A stretch of DNA of 11,870 nt, taken from Candidatus Cloacimonadota bacterium (GTDB lineage Bacteria; Cloacimonadota; Cloacimonadia; Cloacimonadales; WRIO01). Shown piece by piece: positions 5,966 to 11,870 of this stretch. Below the pieces are notes generated by a model. The model was not told the DNA's origin, ran no database searches, and saw only the letters and a program-made list of their open reading frames with translations. The stretch covers positions 1 to 11,870 of the forward strand of contig WRIO01000011.1 of assembly GCA_009782695.1 (NCBI GenBank), read 5' to 3'. Numbering within the stretch: position 1 is the first letter of the stretch; every line of letters begins with the position of its first letter. Position numbers and translations under genes: made by a program.

Positions 5966-7297
5966 ATGAGTGAGATAAAAAAGTTTGTCGATATTATGCA
6001 GGCAGAAGGTATTCACAGCAGCAGTATCAAGGTGTTCGAATACTACTATCAGCAGCTGGAAAAGGGTGAGAAGGGGAAGCTATCGAAGGCGCAGATTAGC
6101 ACGCCGAATAGCAATCAATTGATCTATCATGATAGTCTGACAGGTGGGGATACTGTAAACCTGCGGAAGCTGGCTATCATCAAGCTAAACGGTGGGCTGG
6201 GCACCTCGATGGGGCTTTCCAAGGCGAAATCGCTTTTGACAGTGAAAGACGGCTACACCTTTTTGGATATCATAGCCCAGCAGACGCTCTTGCTACGGGA
6301 AACTTGCCAGATAGACTTGCCATTGCTCTTTATGAATAGCTTTGTCACCTCGTCTGATACATTGGAATTTCTGCAGAAATATCAAAGCTTGGAGCTGGCA
6401 GGGCTACCCCTTGAATTTATCCAAAACAGGTTTTTAAAGGTGCGCAAAGACAGCCTGTCGCCTCTGCAAAATGAGGACGAGACACAGAACTGGAATCCGC
6501 CCGGTCATGGAGATATTTACGGAGTGCTGCAAAGCACAGGCATATTACAAAGCCTTTTGGACAGGGGCATCGAGTATGTCTTTATCTCGAATAGTGACAA
6601 TTTGGGCGCCACTGTGGACACCGGAATACTAAACAAAATGGTGGCAGAAGGTATCGAGTTTGTGATGGAAGTGTGTGATAGGACAGAAAACGATAAAAAG
6701 GGCGGTCATTTGGCAGCTATAGGCGATCGCTTGACCCTGCGGGAAGTGGCACAATGCCCTGAAAATGAGGTGGAGGAGTTCCAAGATATCGAGGTGTATA
6801 AATATTTTAACACCAATAACCTTTGGGTAAACCTAAAATCTCTGCAAAAATTGCTCGAAACCAACAAAGATGTGCTTCCGTTGCCATTGATATTAAACGA
6901 AAAAAAGGTAGCAGAAGTGCCTGTTTATCAGCTGGAAACTGCTATGGGTTCAGCTATATCACTTTTTGAAAATTCAAAGGCTTGCGTGGTTCCACGTAGC
7001 CGATTTTTACCCGTAAAAAAGAACCAAGATCTGCTGCTATTATGGTCTGATGTGTATTCTTTGGATGAACATTTTGAGCTAAAGAAAAATGAAGGCGCGA
7101 TAGAGACTATACTAGACCTCGACCCGAATTTTTATAGCAATATCGATCAGCTGAAAACCGCCTGCCAAAAGGGTATTCCTTCATTAGCAGCCTGCAAATC
7201 GCTGACTATCAGGGGGAATGTAAGCTTTGGGGAAAATGTGGTTTTTCGGGGAGATGTGAAGATAGAGACGGAAGAGAAATTAGAAATTAGAAATTAG
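5966..7297 (+). CDS. UTP--glucose-1-phosphate uridylyltransferase, eukaryotic-type UDPGP family
   Basis: 443 residues; ATG 5966 with AAGG (5955-5958) seven bases upstream. It makes UDP-glucose from UTP and glucose-1-phosphate in the cytoplasm, for envelope polysaccharide, glycogen or galactose metabolism. Signatures: LNGGLGTSMGLSKAKS (74-89, nucleotide-binding loop), FMNSFVTS (122-129), WNPPGHGDIYGVL (176-188), SNSDNLGA (208-215), GGHLA (246-250), FNTNNLW (281-287) and ETAMGSAI (324-331). A short left-handed beta-helix begins near 404 (PSLAACKSLTIRGNVSFG). This is the eukaryote-like family, not GalU. In the eukaryotic enzymes the beta-helix runs some 25 residues further; here the protein stops at KIETEEKLEIRN, with the final LEIRN and TAG coming from a heptamer array. 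The tail may therefore be truncated, though the catalytic domain is complete. Repeat elements flank it on both sides. Confidence 0.92.
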   Translation: MSEIKKFVDIMQAEGIHSSSIKVFEYYYQQLEKGEKGKLSKAQISTPNSNQLIYHDSLTGGDTVNLRKLAIIKLNGGLGTSMGLSKAKSLLTVKDGYTFLDIIAQQTLLLRETCQIDLPLLFMNSFVTSSDTLEFLQKYQSLELAGLPLEFIQNRFLKVRKDSLSPLQNEDETQNWNPPGHGDIYGVLQSTGILQSLLDRGIEYVFISNSDNLGATVDTGILNKMVAEGIEFVMEVCDRTENDKKGGHLAAIGDRLTLREVAQCPENEVEEFQDIEVYKYFNTNNLWVNLKSLQKLLETNKDVLPLPLILNEKKVAEVPVYQLETAMGSAISLFENSKACVVPRSRFLPVKKNQDLLLLWSDVYSLDEHFELKKNEGAIETILDLDPNFYSNIDQLKTACQKGIPSLAACKSLTIRGNVSFGENVVFRGDVKIETEEKLEIRN

Positions 7298-7567
7298 AAA
7301 TGTGGTGTGCTAGTCCAACTTCGTTGGAGTTACTAATTACAAGTGACAACACAACTTCGTTGTGAGTTACTAATAGTGGTGTGCATGTCCAACTTCGTTG
7401 GAGTTACTAGTTACAAGTGACAACACAACTTCGTTGTGAGTTACTAATAGTGGTGTGCTCCGCGCGAATTGTTCTCAACTCTCAACGAGCGTAGCTCCTC
7501 AACGCACGCTTGCGTGCCTCAACTGCACGAAGTGCTTTCCACATTTCTAAATTCTAATTTCTAATTT
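7277..7567 (+). repeat. 291-bp modular repeat element between the uridylyltransferase and pgeF genes
   Basis: Left array: three AAATTAG plus AAAT (7277-7301). Right array: ATTT, one damaged unit CTAAATT, then two CTAATTT (7543-7567), inverted. Interior: two tandem 74-bp units (7302-7449), GTGGTGTGC (7450-7458), then hairpins GAGC-GTA-GCTC (7487-7497), GCACGC-TT-GCGTGC (7504-7517) and GCAC-GAA-GTGC (7525-7535) with CTCAAC linkers. The left end contains the uridylyltransferase stop codon (7295-7297). No gene is seen in this 330-bp gap. Confidence 0.9.
7302..7449 (+). repeat. Tandem duplication of the 74-bp unit
   Basis: Copies at 7302-7375 and 7376-7449 differ at only three positions (GCTAGTCC versus GCATGTCC, and CTAATTAC versus CTAGTTAC). 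The second is followed by the first nine bases of a third copy (7450-7458). This is a recent head-to-tail duplication compared with the single copy in the element at 5691-5950. Confidence 0.92.
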
Positions 7568-7570
7568 CCC

Positions 7571-7599
7571 TTGACATTTTTTATTGTTTTAGAAAAATA
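7571..7599 (+). promoter_or_regulatory. Possible promoter for pgeF-fapA
   Basis: TTGACA (7571-7576) starts three bases after the repeat element ends. A 17-bp T-rich spacer leads to AAAATA (7594-7599), a weak -10. The start codon is about 30 bp further. The -35 match is exact; the -10 is poor. Confidence 0.35.
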
Positions 7600-7627
7600 G
7601 CACCTTCGTAAAAAAGTAGGTAATATA

Positions 7628-8308
7628 GTGATAAAACAGTTTTTTGGGGATGCTCGACAAGACTACCAATCCTGCTGTAGCAGAGGTTTTGTGTGGGTAG
7701 ACAGCAGCACAAAGATTTTGACCGACGATATAGTATTTATGGAGCAGATCCATTCGGCAGAGGTAGGTGTGTTGACAGAAAAAGCTTTATCCGATATGAA
7801 AAAAGAAGGTAATCTGACTTTTTGGGGAGTGGATGCTCTGCTCACGGATATAAAGGGGGTATATTTATGCGTGCGGACTGCCGACTGCTATCCAGTTTTG
7901 CTTTTTGATAAAGTGAGAGAAGTGGTAGCTGTGGTGCATTCTGGTCGCGAGGGGACGCGGCAAAAAATAGTTCAGAAAGTGATAATGACTATGAAAGAAG
8001 TTTATAAGAGCGACCCGGCTGACATCAAGATGTCTGTGGGTGTGGGTATTTGCAGTGAACATTACGAGGTGTCACCCGAGGTGGCAGAGGACTTTGGGAA
8101 TGTGTTTGGTGAGTATACTTTTAGCCGAAAATTGGATCTAGCAGGTGCTATCCGAAGCACAGCGTTGCTATCTGGCATCAAAGAGGCGAATATCGAGCAA
8201 AAAAGTGGCTGCACCTATGAGGATGAGCAGCACTATTCCTACCGACGAGACCGCACGAATAGGCGACAAATAAGCATAACAGGGATGGTTTATGGCAGAG
8301 ATATATGA
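7628..8308 (+). CDS. pgeF: Peptidoglycan editing factor / polyphenol oxidase (laccase-domain, YfiH/PgeF family)
   Basis: 226 residues from GTG 7628, with AGTAGG (7615-7620) seven bases upstream; the next in-frame ATG (7739) would remove the N-terminal strands. The family (DUF152, multicopper-oxidase-like by name, related to human LACC1) has a zinc-type site built from His, Cys and His. These are visible as QIHS (His42), TADC (Cys87) and VHSG (His104). Other landmarks: DALLTDIKG, GVGICSEHYEVSPEV and the C-terminal SGCTYEDEQHYSYRRDRTNR. Members have been shown to act on purine nucleosides, and PgeF removes wrongly incorporated L-Ser from peptidoglycan precursors in E. coli; which applies here cannot be told from sequence. 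The family's usual HAGWRG reads HSGREG, a small departure next to the metal ligand. The last 17 bases overlap the DUF342 gene. Confidence 0.9.
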   Translation: MIKQFFGDARQDYQSCCSRGFVWVDSSTKILTDDIVFMEQIHSAEVGVLTEKALSDMKKEGNLTFWGVDALLTDIKGVYLCVRTADCYPVLLFDKVREVVAVVHSGREGTRQKIVQKVIMTMKEVYKSDPADIKMSVGVGICSEHYEVSPEVAEDFGNVFGEYTFSRKLDLAGAIRSTALLSGIKEANIEQKSGCTYEDEQHYSYRRDRTNRRQISITGMVYGRDI

Positions 8309-9608
8309 GAGCGAATTTGGCAATTTCGTGATAGAAATAGCCGAGGACAATTTTAGTGCATACTTGACTATCAAGCCGAGTAAAGAATTTATCAATGAAA
8401 AAGAACTGCTGAACTTGATAGAGACGACCAATATCAGCTATGGCTTCGACGAGACCCGCCAAATGGTGGAAGAGAAGCAGATAGCAAAGGTTTACAACAG
8501 CCCCTTCCCTTTTGCGATGGGTGTGAAGCCAAAAGACCCAGAAATAGAATTTTCCCCCCTTTTCGACACTGAAAAATGTTATCGCCCCGACAGTGGAAAC
8601 CATCTAAAAAAACTGGGGGACTTTAAGAGGATAAAGAAAGGTGAGCCACTTGCCCATTTATTTATCACCAAACCGAGCAAGGCGGGAATAAATATCTACG
8701 GTCAGACGGTGGAGCCAGAACTCTTGGAATCGAGCATCATAGAGAACTATTTAGGCGAAAATGTGTCTTACTCGCAAGAACGCGGGCAGATCATAGCCGA
8801 AAAGTCAGGCTATCCCTATATGGATGCCTTGTCCCTCGTCCATGTAAAGAGCGAATTTACTCTGGAAAAAAACCTCGACTTAACCTTCGAAGACCTCGAA
8901 TTCTTTGGGTCATTGACCGTTAACGGCGATATCATAGACAAAGTAAAAATCAAAGTGGAAGGCGACCTAACGGTTCTGGGTGATATAAACGACGCGGAAG
9001 TAGAAGTAAAAGGCAATATCAATGTAAAAGGCGATATCATAGATTGCAAAAATCCGGGAGTATTTGCCACAGGAAATATATGCTTTACATCGGCTGAAAA
9101 CTCGAAAATAGTGGCAGGACAGAAGATAGAATTTTCCCGAAATATGCAGTTTTGCCGGTTAGTTGCCGAAGGTGGGCTCTACGGTCACGAGGAAAATAGT
9201 AGCATAGTGGGCGGTATCTACCATAGCGGCGAACATATCGAGGTGGCTGTGGTTGGGAATACAGGTGGCATCGGCACAGAAGTGGAAATATCTATCACAC
9301 CCTTTACCAAAGAATCTATGATGAACGTGACAAAGCAGCTAAATAACATGCACGAAATGGAGCTGACGCACGCTCCCGAATACCAAAACCTGCAAGACGA
9401 ACTGTCAAACCTGGAAGCAAAATACGAGGAAGAGGTGAATAGCATGCTAAAAAACCTCGATAACCTGCCAAAGCACATACTTGCCTATAAAAAGGTCTTT
9501 CCCGGCACATATATCCGGATACTGAAAAAGTCGATACATATCACAGAAGAGCTGAGTAAAGTGAGCTTTTCTATCGTGGATAGCGAGCTGACGAGTGAGG
9601 GGTATTAA
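8292..9608 (+). CDS. FapA family protein (DUF342)
   Basis: 438 residues; ATG 8292 lies inside the end of pgeF, with GGGA (8282-8285) six bases upstream, so translation is probably coupled. The N-terminal ~180 residues match the DUF342 N-domain (KKLGDFKRIKKGEPLAHL, then KAGINIYGQTV, then SGYPYMD). Residues ~185-335 form a run of beta-helix-like repeats (VNGDIIDKVKIKVEGDLTVLG, quoted to the limit as GDIID-KVKIKV-EGDLTVLG; VKGNINVKGDI; GLYGHEENSSIVGG), the polymer-forming type fold. Residues ~340-400 are a Glu/Lys-rich coiled coil, and a beta cap ends the protein. In Vibrio, FapA positions the polar flagellum; the family is also common in bacteria without flagella, where its role is unknown. No flagellar gene is visible here. 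The stop TAA (9606-9608) is four bases before a heptamer array. Confidence 0.88.
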   Translation: MAEIYESEFGNFVIEIAEDNFSAYLTIKPSKEFINEKELLNLIETTNISYGFDETRQMVEEKQIAKVYNSPFPFAMGVKPKDPEIEFSPLFDTEKCYRPDSGNHLKKLGDFKRIKKGEPLAHLFITKPSKAGINIYGQTVEPELLESSIIENYLGENVSYSQERGQIIAEKSGYPYMDALSLVHVKSEFTLEKNLDLTFEDLEFFGSLTVNGDIIDKVKIKVEGDLTVLGDINDAEVEVKGNINVKGDIIDCKNPGVFATGNICFTSAENSKIVAGQKIEFSRNMQFCRLVAEGGLYGHEENSSIVGGIYHSGEHIEVAVVGNTGGIGTEVEISITPFTKESMMNVTKQLNNMHEMELTHAPEYQNLQDELSNLEAKYEEEVNSMLKNLDNLPKHILAYKKVFPGTYIRILKKSIHITEELSKVSFSIVDSELTSEGY

Positions 9609-9611
9609 ATT

Positions 9612-9775
9612 AAATTAGAAATTAGAAATTTGAAATAGTGGTGTGCTCCGCACGGAGATAAATTTTTAACCACCCCGTCCGCTGTCGCGTCCACCCCTCC
9701 AAATTGGATGGGAATTTCTGGATTCTTCACTTCGTTCAGAATGACGGCAAGGGGTTGTATCGGAGGGGTGAAAAC
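9612..9775 (+). repeat. Modular repeat element, part A (downstream of the FapA-family gene)
   Basis: Array AAATTAG, AAATTAG, AAATTTG, AAAT (9612-9636), then GTGGTGTGC (9638-9646). Next is an inverted copy of the CCCCTCC/GGTGGTT module (9668-9715, compare 1885-1934). After it comes a direct copy of the TTCTGGATTCT module (9716-9768, compare 1828-1881). Relative to the element at 1768, the two modules are in swapped order and one is flipped. No right-hand inverted array is present. No gene is seen in 9609-9979. Confidence 0.85.
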
Positions 9776-9943
9776 AAATTAGAAATTAGAAATGTGGTGC
9801 ACTTCGTGCAGTTGAGGCACGCAAGCGTGCGTTGAGGAGCTTCGCTCGTTAGAAAGTTGAAAACACATCCTTCTCACATTATGCGAAGCAGACATATCAT
9901 CCACATCGTTTTCCCCCAAGCCTTCCGTGTAGAAATTAGAAAT
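9776..9943 (+). repeat. Modular repeat element, part B (upstream of the lipoprotein gene)
   Basis: Array AAATTAG, AAATTAG, AAAT (9776-9793), GTGGTGCAC, then hairpins GCAC-TTC-GTGC (9799-9809), GCACGC-AA-GCGTGC (9817-9830) and GAGC-TTC-GCTC (9837-9847) with GTTGAGG linkers. It continues with a diverged copy of the tail at 4220-4260 and a single AAATTAG-AAAT (9933-9943). The same three hairpins occur at 4126-4173 in a different order. Confidence 0.85.
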
Positions 9944-9979
9944 ATTTTAGCGGACATTTTTTTTTGTAGAAATAATAGT

Positions 9980-10867
9980 ATGAACAGAATAGTAAACCTT
10001 ATTTTAGTTATGTTGATAGTGATCAGTGCTTTTGTGGCATGTGATGCAGATATTCGCAAAGCGCTTAACTATAAAGGGAAAAGGGTGTTTTTCGAGGAGA
10101 AAAATATATCTTTTATACCACCGAGGGGTTGGGCTATAAAAAAGGACATCGCACCTGCTGGACTTTTGGTAGCTCCTGTGAAGAAGGGGTTTGCTGCGAA
10201 TATCGACTTTTGGGAAGATGAGATAGGTGTCACTAGTGGCGAAAACAGGTTTACTACCGACACGAAGCTTGACGTGAGCTGGGATATATTTGAGGAGTCT
10301 GACCAGAACGAGGTAAAAGAGATAAGGTATGAAATCCAAAAAGCAGACGGATATTATCTCATAGCTAGCTGCAAAGTTCTGGGCAGTGAAGCGAAAAAAT
10401 ACCTGCCCAAACTGGAAAAATGCATAAAGTCTATCGAAGCAATCAGGGTGTATTCTAGATACAGGCACTTCTCCTTCGCGTCTCCCAAAGGCTGGAGAAA
10501 TGCAGAGGTCAATATGATAGTTTCCCCAGAGCCCGTTCTGTATAAGCCAAGTATAGGATATTACGCTTGGGAGTGCGAATCTTTTGCAGATTTTGTAGGG
10601 GATAAAGCGCAAGAATATTCGGATCTGCCTCATATCGTTGAGGTAGAGCAGAGTTCTTTCGTCACAGCAAGTGGTGAGAGGGGCGAAAAGCTGATGATGG
10701 TCGTCAAATACCCGGCGATTGACTTGAAAAAGGTTGTTTATTATATTGCAGGTGAAGAAAGCGTAGCAGAGATAGTTTGCGAGACGACCCAGATTGACTT
10801 TGAGAGGTATATTTCTCTGTTTGAAGCATGTGCAGAGAGCTTTAGATGGGAGATTCGATTAAATTAG
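9980..10867 (+). CDS. Predicted lipoprotein with two PsbP/DcrB-like domains
   Basis: 295 residues from ATG 9980. I choose this start because it opens a clear lipoprotein signal (MNRIVNLILVML to SAFVAC, Cys21). A longer frame back to 9857 would be made of repeat sequence. No Shine-Dalgarno is visible (AT-rich leader). After Cys21 come two similar halves. Residues ~43-155 start ISFIPPRGW and end LEKCIKSIE. Residues ~164-290 start FSFASPKGW and end FEACAESFRW. Each begins with a strand plus Pro-x-Gly-Trp and ends with a helix plus Ser-Ile/Phe, as in PsbP/DcrB/DUF1795-like domains. Function is not known to me; such proteins are small periplasmic or membrane-anchored factors. Asp22 follows the lipid cysteine, which in E. 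coli keeps lipoproteins in the inner membrane, a rule that may not hold here. The final LN and TAG stop are repeat-derived. Confidence 0.75.
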   Translation: MNRIVNLILVMLIVISAFVACDADIRKALNYKGKRVFFEEKNISFIPPRGWAIKKDIAPAGLLVAPVKKGFAANIDFWEDEIGVTSGENRFTTDTKLDVSWDIFEESDQNEVKEIRYEIQKADGYYLIASCKVLGSEAKKYLPKLEKCIKSIEAIRVYSRYRHFSFASPKGWRNAEVNMIVSPEPVLYKPSIGYYAWECESFADFVGDKAQEYSDLPHIVEVEQSSFVTASGERGEKLMMVVKYPAIDLKKVVYYIAGEESVAEIVCETTQIDFERYISLFEACAESFRWEIRLN

Positions 10868-11052
10868 AAATTAGAAATTAGAAATGTGGAATGCACTTGG
10901 TGCAGTTGAGGCACGCAAGCGTCCTCGTCCGTGCGGTGCACACCACTATTAGTAACTCACAACGAAGTTGTGTTGTCACTTGTAATTAGTAACTCCAACG
11001 AAGTTGGACTAGCACACCACATTTCTAATTTCTAATTTATAATTTATAATTT
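10861..11052 (+). repeat. 192-bp modular repeat element between the lipoprotein gene and ispE
   Basis: Left array: three AAATTAG plus AAAT (10861-10885). Right array: ATTT, two CTAATTT, two ATAATTT (11021-11052), inverted and mixing both heptamer types. The interior holds a GCAC-TTG-GTGC hairpin, a partial GCACGC module, GCACACCAC (10938-10946) and an inverted 74-bp unit (10947-11020). The left end holds the lipoprotein stop codon. The right end stops four bases before the ispE ribosome-binding site. Confidence 0.9.
10947..11020 (-). repeat. 74-bp unit, inverted copy
   Basis: Reverse complement of the unit at 5716-5789 and 7302-7375, with both mini-hairpins conserved (here read as CACAAC-GAA-GTTGTG and CCAAC-GAA-GTTGG). 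It is joined directly to the right-hand heptamer array, as the + copies are joined to left-hand arrays. Confidence 0.9.
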
Positions 11053-11056
11053 AAAA

Positions 11057-11062
11057 GAGAGG
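11057..11062 (+). promoter_or_regulatory. Ribosome-binding site that sets the ispE start at ATT
   Basis: GAGAGG lies five bases before ATT 11068. The reading frame is open back to a TAA at 11047-11049. Between that stop and the conserved N-terminal motif there is no ATG, GTG or TTG in frame, so ATT is the only start-like codon with a good spacing. Confidence 0.6.
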
Positions 11063-11067
11063 TATAT

Positions 11068-11870
11068 ATTTTTACACTAAAATCTTATGGCAAGATAAAT
11101 CTCTATTTAGAGGTGTTAGGCAGGATGGACAGCGGGTTTCATAGCTTATGGACAGTTTTTTCGGAGATAAATTTATATGATATATTAAAATTCTCTTTGA
11201 CAAAAAACGGGGATTTAAAAATATTGTCCTCGCTTGAAAGTTTAAATAATAAAGATAATTTGATCTATCAAGTAGCGATCTATATACAAGCAAAATATAG
11301 TGTGCAATATGGTGTAAAAATAGAACTAAACAAAAATATACCAGTAGCAGCCGGATTGGGAGGAGGCAGCAGTAATGCAGCCACGACCATAAAGGGTTTG
11401 TCACGCTTGTGGAACTTGGATTTATCTATAGGAGAGATGCAGGATATAGCTAGCCGTTTTGGTAGCGATATCAATTTTTTCCTTGAAGGCTACACAGCTA
11501 TAGGCACGAATAGGGGAGAGGTGATACAGCCTCTGGACAGCGATTTATTTTTCGATAATATTTTGCTGGTGAACCCTGGGTATCCTATCGCAAGCCGAGA
11601 AGCCTACCAGTCGATAGATCCCTTACATTTTGACAGGATGTGTGACCTCACACCGGGGGAGCAGCTACTGGCGAAACAAGATGCCGAATTTTGTTTCAAT
11701 CGCTTGGAGGCAGGTATATTGGCAAAATATCCAGACCTGCAACAAACCAAAGAATTATTACATAAAATAGGGGCAAAAAAGACGCTACTTTCGGGTAGTG
11801 GACCCACGATGATAGCCTTTTTTGACGACCCTAAAATATGCCAAAAAGCACGGGAGTATACAGAACAACG
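11068..11870 (+). CDS. ispE: 4-diphosphocytidyl-2-C-methyl-D-erythritol kinase (IspE), 3' partial
   Basis: 267 full codons are present and the frame runs off the window end; E. coli IspE has about 283, so little is missing. IspE uses ATP to phosphorylate CDP-methylerythritol in the MEP isoprenoid pathway (cytoplasm). GHMP-kinase features: an N-terminal strand with SYGKINLYLEV (Lys9 matches the conserved lysine), DSGFHSL near 21-27 (the usual DGYH/L), the ATP-binding glycine-rich loop PVAAGLGGGSSNAA (92-105), GSDINFF (132-138, with the catalytic-type Asp134) and the C-terminal LLSGSGPTMIAFF (240-252). The reading frame is intact. The odd feature is the start: ATT (11068), with GAGAGG five bases upstream, is the only plausible initiator. 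The next in-frame ATG (at residue 20) would delete the KIN motif. The start is 15 bp from the end of a repeat element. Confidence 0.92.
   Translation, partial: MFTLKSYGKINLYLEVLGRMDSGFHSLWTVFSEINLYDILKFSLTKNGDLKILSSLESLNNKDNLIYQVAIYIQAKYSVQYGVKIELNKNIPVAAGLGGGSSNAATTIKGLSRLWNLDLSIGEMQDIASRFGSDINFFLEGYTAIGTNRGEVIQPLDSDLFFDNILLVNPGYPIASREAYQSIDPLHFDRMCDLTPGEQLLAKQDAEFCFNRLEAGILAKYPDLQQTKELLHKIGAKKTLLSGSGPTMIAFFDDPKICQKAREYTEQ

Noticed and set aside
5757..5969. 70-codon open frame between purE and the uridylyltransferase gene
   Set aside because: Made entirely of repeat modules and mini-hairpins with no protein-like character.
7311..7440. Intrinsic terminators from the mini-hairpins after the uridylyltransferase gene
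   Set aside because: Stems are short and AT-rich in part and are not followed by a T-run.
8178..8603. 141-codon open frame on the minus strand across the pgeF/FapA-family junction
   Set aside because: Both sense genes are clear family members; this is a shadow frame.
9857..9979. N-terminal extension of the lipoprotein gene
   Set aside because: The extra residues are encoded by repeat sequence and would hide the lipoprotein signal that starts at ATG 9980.
10004..10633. 209-codon open frame on the minus strand
   Set aside because: Antisense to the lipoprotein gene, which has a signal peptide and domain repeats; the antisense product has no motif.

Overview
The window looks like a chromosomal segment from a Gram-negative bacterium of the FCB (Fibrobacterota-Chlorobiota-Bacteroidota) group. 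My best guess is Cloacimonadota, by inference. The grounds are a PorV/PorQ-family outer-membrane protein, a partial protein ending in a FlgD-Ig/T9SS-like C-terminal domain, and a TPR + beta-propeller + regulatory-domain + OmpA protein resembling PorE. No ribosomal RNA or marker gene is present to settle the taxon. All genes read on the + strand.

Layout: (1) 1-1262, the tail of a secreted or surface protein, then a PorV/PorQ-like barrel closed by a strong bidirectional terminator. (2) 1307-2033, a small four-helix-bundle (S23/Avd-like) gene set inside AT-rich heptamer repeats. (3) 2057-4109, a 661-residue PorE-like periplasmic/OmpA protein with its own terminator. (4) 4110-5711, a repeat element, a unique leader, then an HTH + PTS-EIIA regulator overlapping purE by ATGA. 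(5) 5966-7297, a eukaryotic-type UTP-glucose-1-phosphate uridylyltransferase, with a repeat element on each side. (6) 7628-9608, a YfiH/PgeF-family (laccase-domain) gene overlapping a FapA/DUF342 gene by 17 nt. (7) 9980-10867, a lipoprotein with two PsbP/DcrB-like domains. (8) 11068-11870, ispE cut by the window end, apparently starting with ATT.

The most striking content lies between the genes. Nearly every intergenic space is filled by a modular repeat element of about 170-290 bp. The elements begin with tandem 7-bp units (AAATTAG or AAATTAT) and several end with the same units inverted. In one case (1768-2033) the two ends are perfect 32-bp inverted repeats. Inside are mini-hairpins with 3-nt (TTC/GAA) or AA/TT loops joined by a GTTGAGG linker, a 74-bp unit present four times in two orientations, and two further modules. 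The modules occur in different order and orientation at different loci. Tandem 7-bp units put a stop codon in all six frames. Four genes take their stop codon from the array: the four-helix-bundle gene, purE, the uridylyltransferase and the lipoprotein. Two unrelated enzymes, PurE and the uridylyltransferase, therefore end in the same residues, LEIRN.

Functionally the genes are a mix of envelope/secretion (PorV-like, PorE-like, lipoprotein), housekeeping metabolism (purE, uridylyltransferase, pgeF, ispE) and regulation (HTH-EIIA). Only the two overlapping gene pairs are clearly operonic. The repeat elements separate the rest and in places reach the downstream ribosome-binding site.
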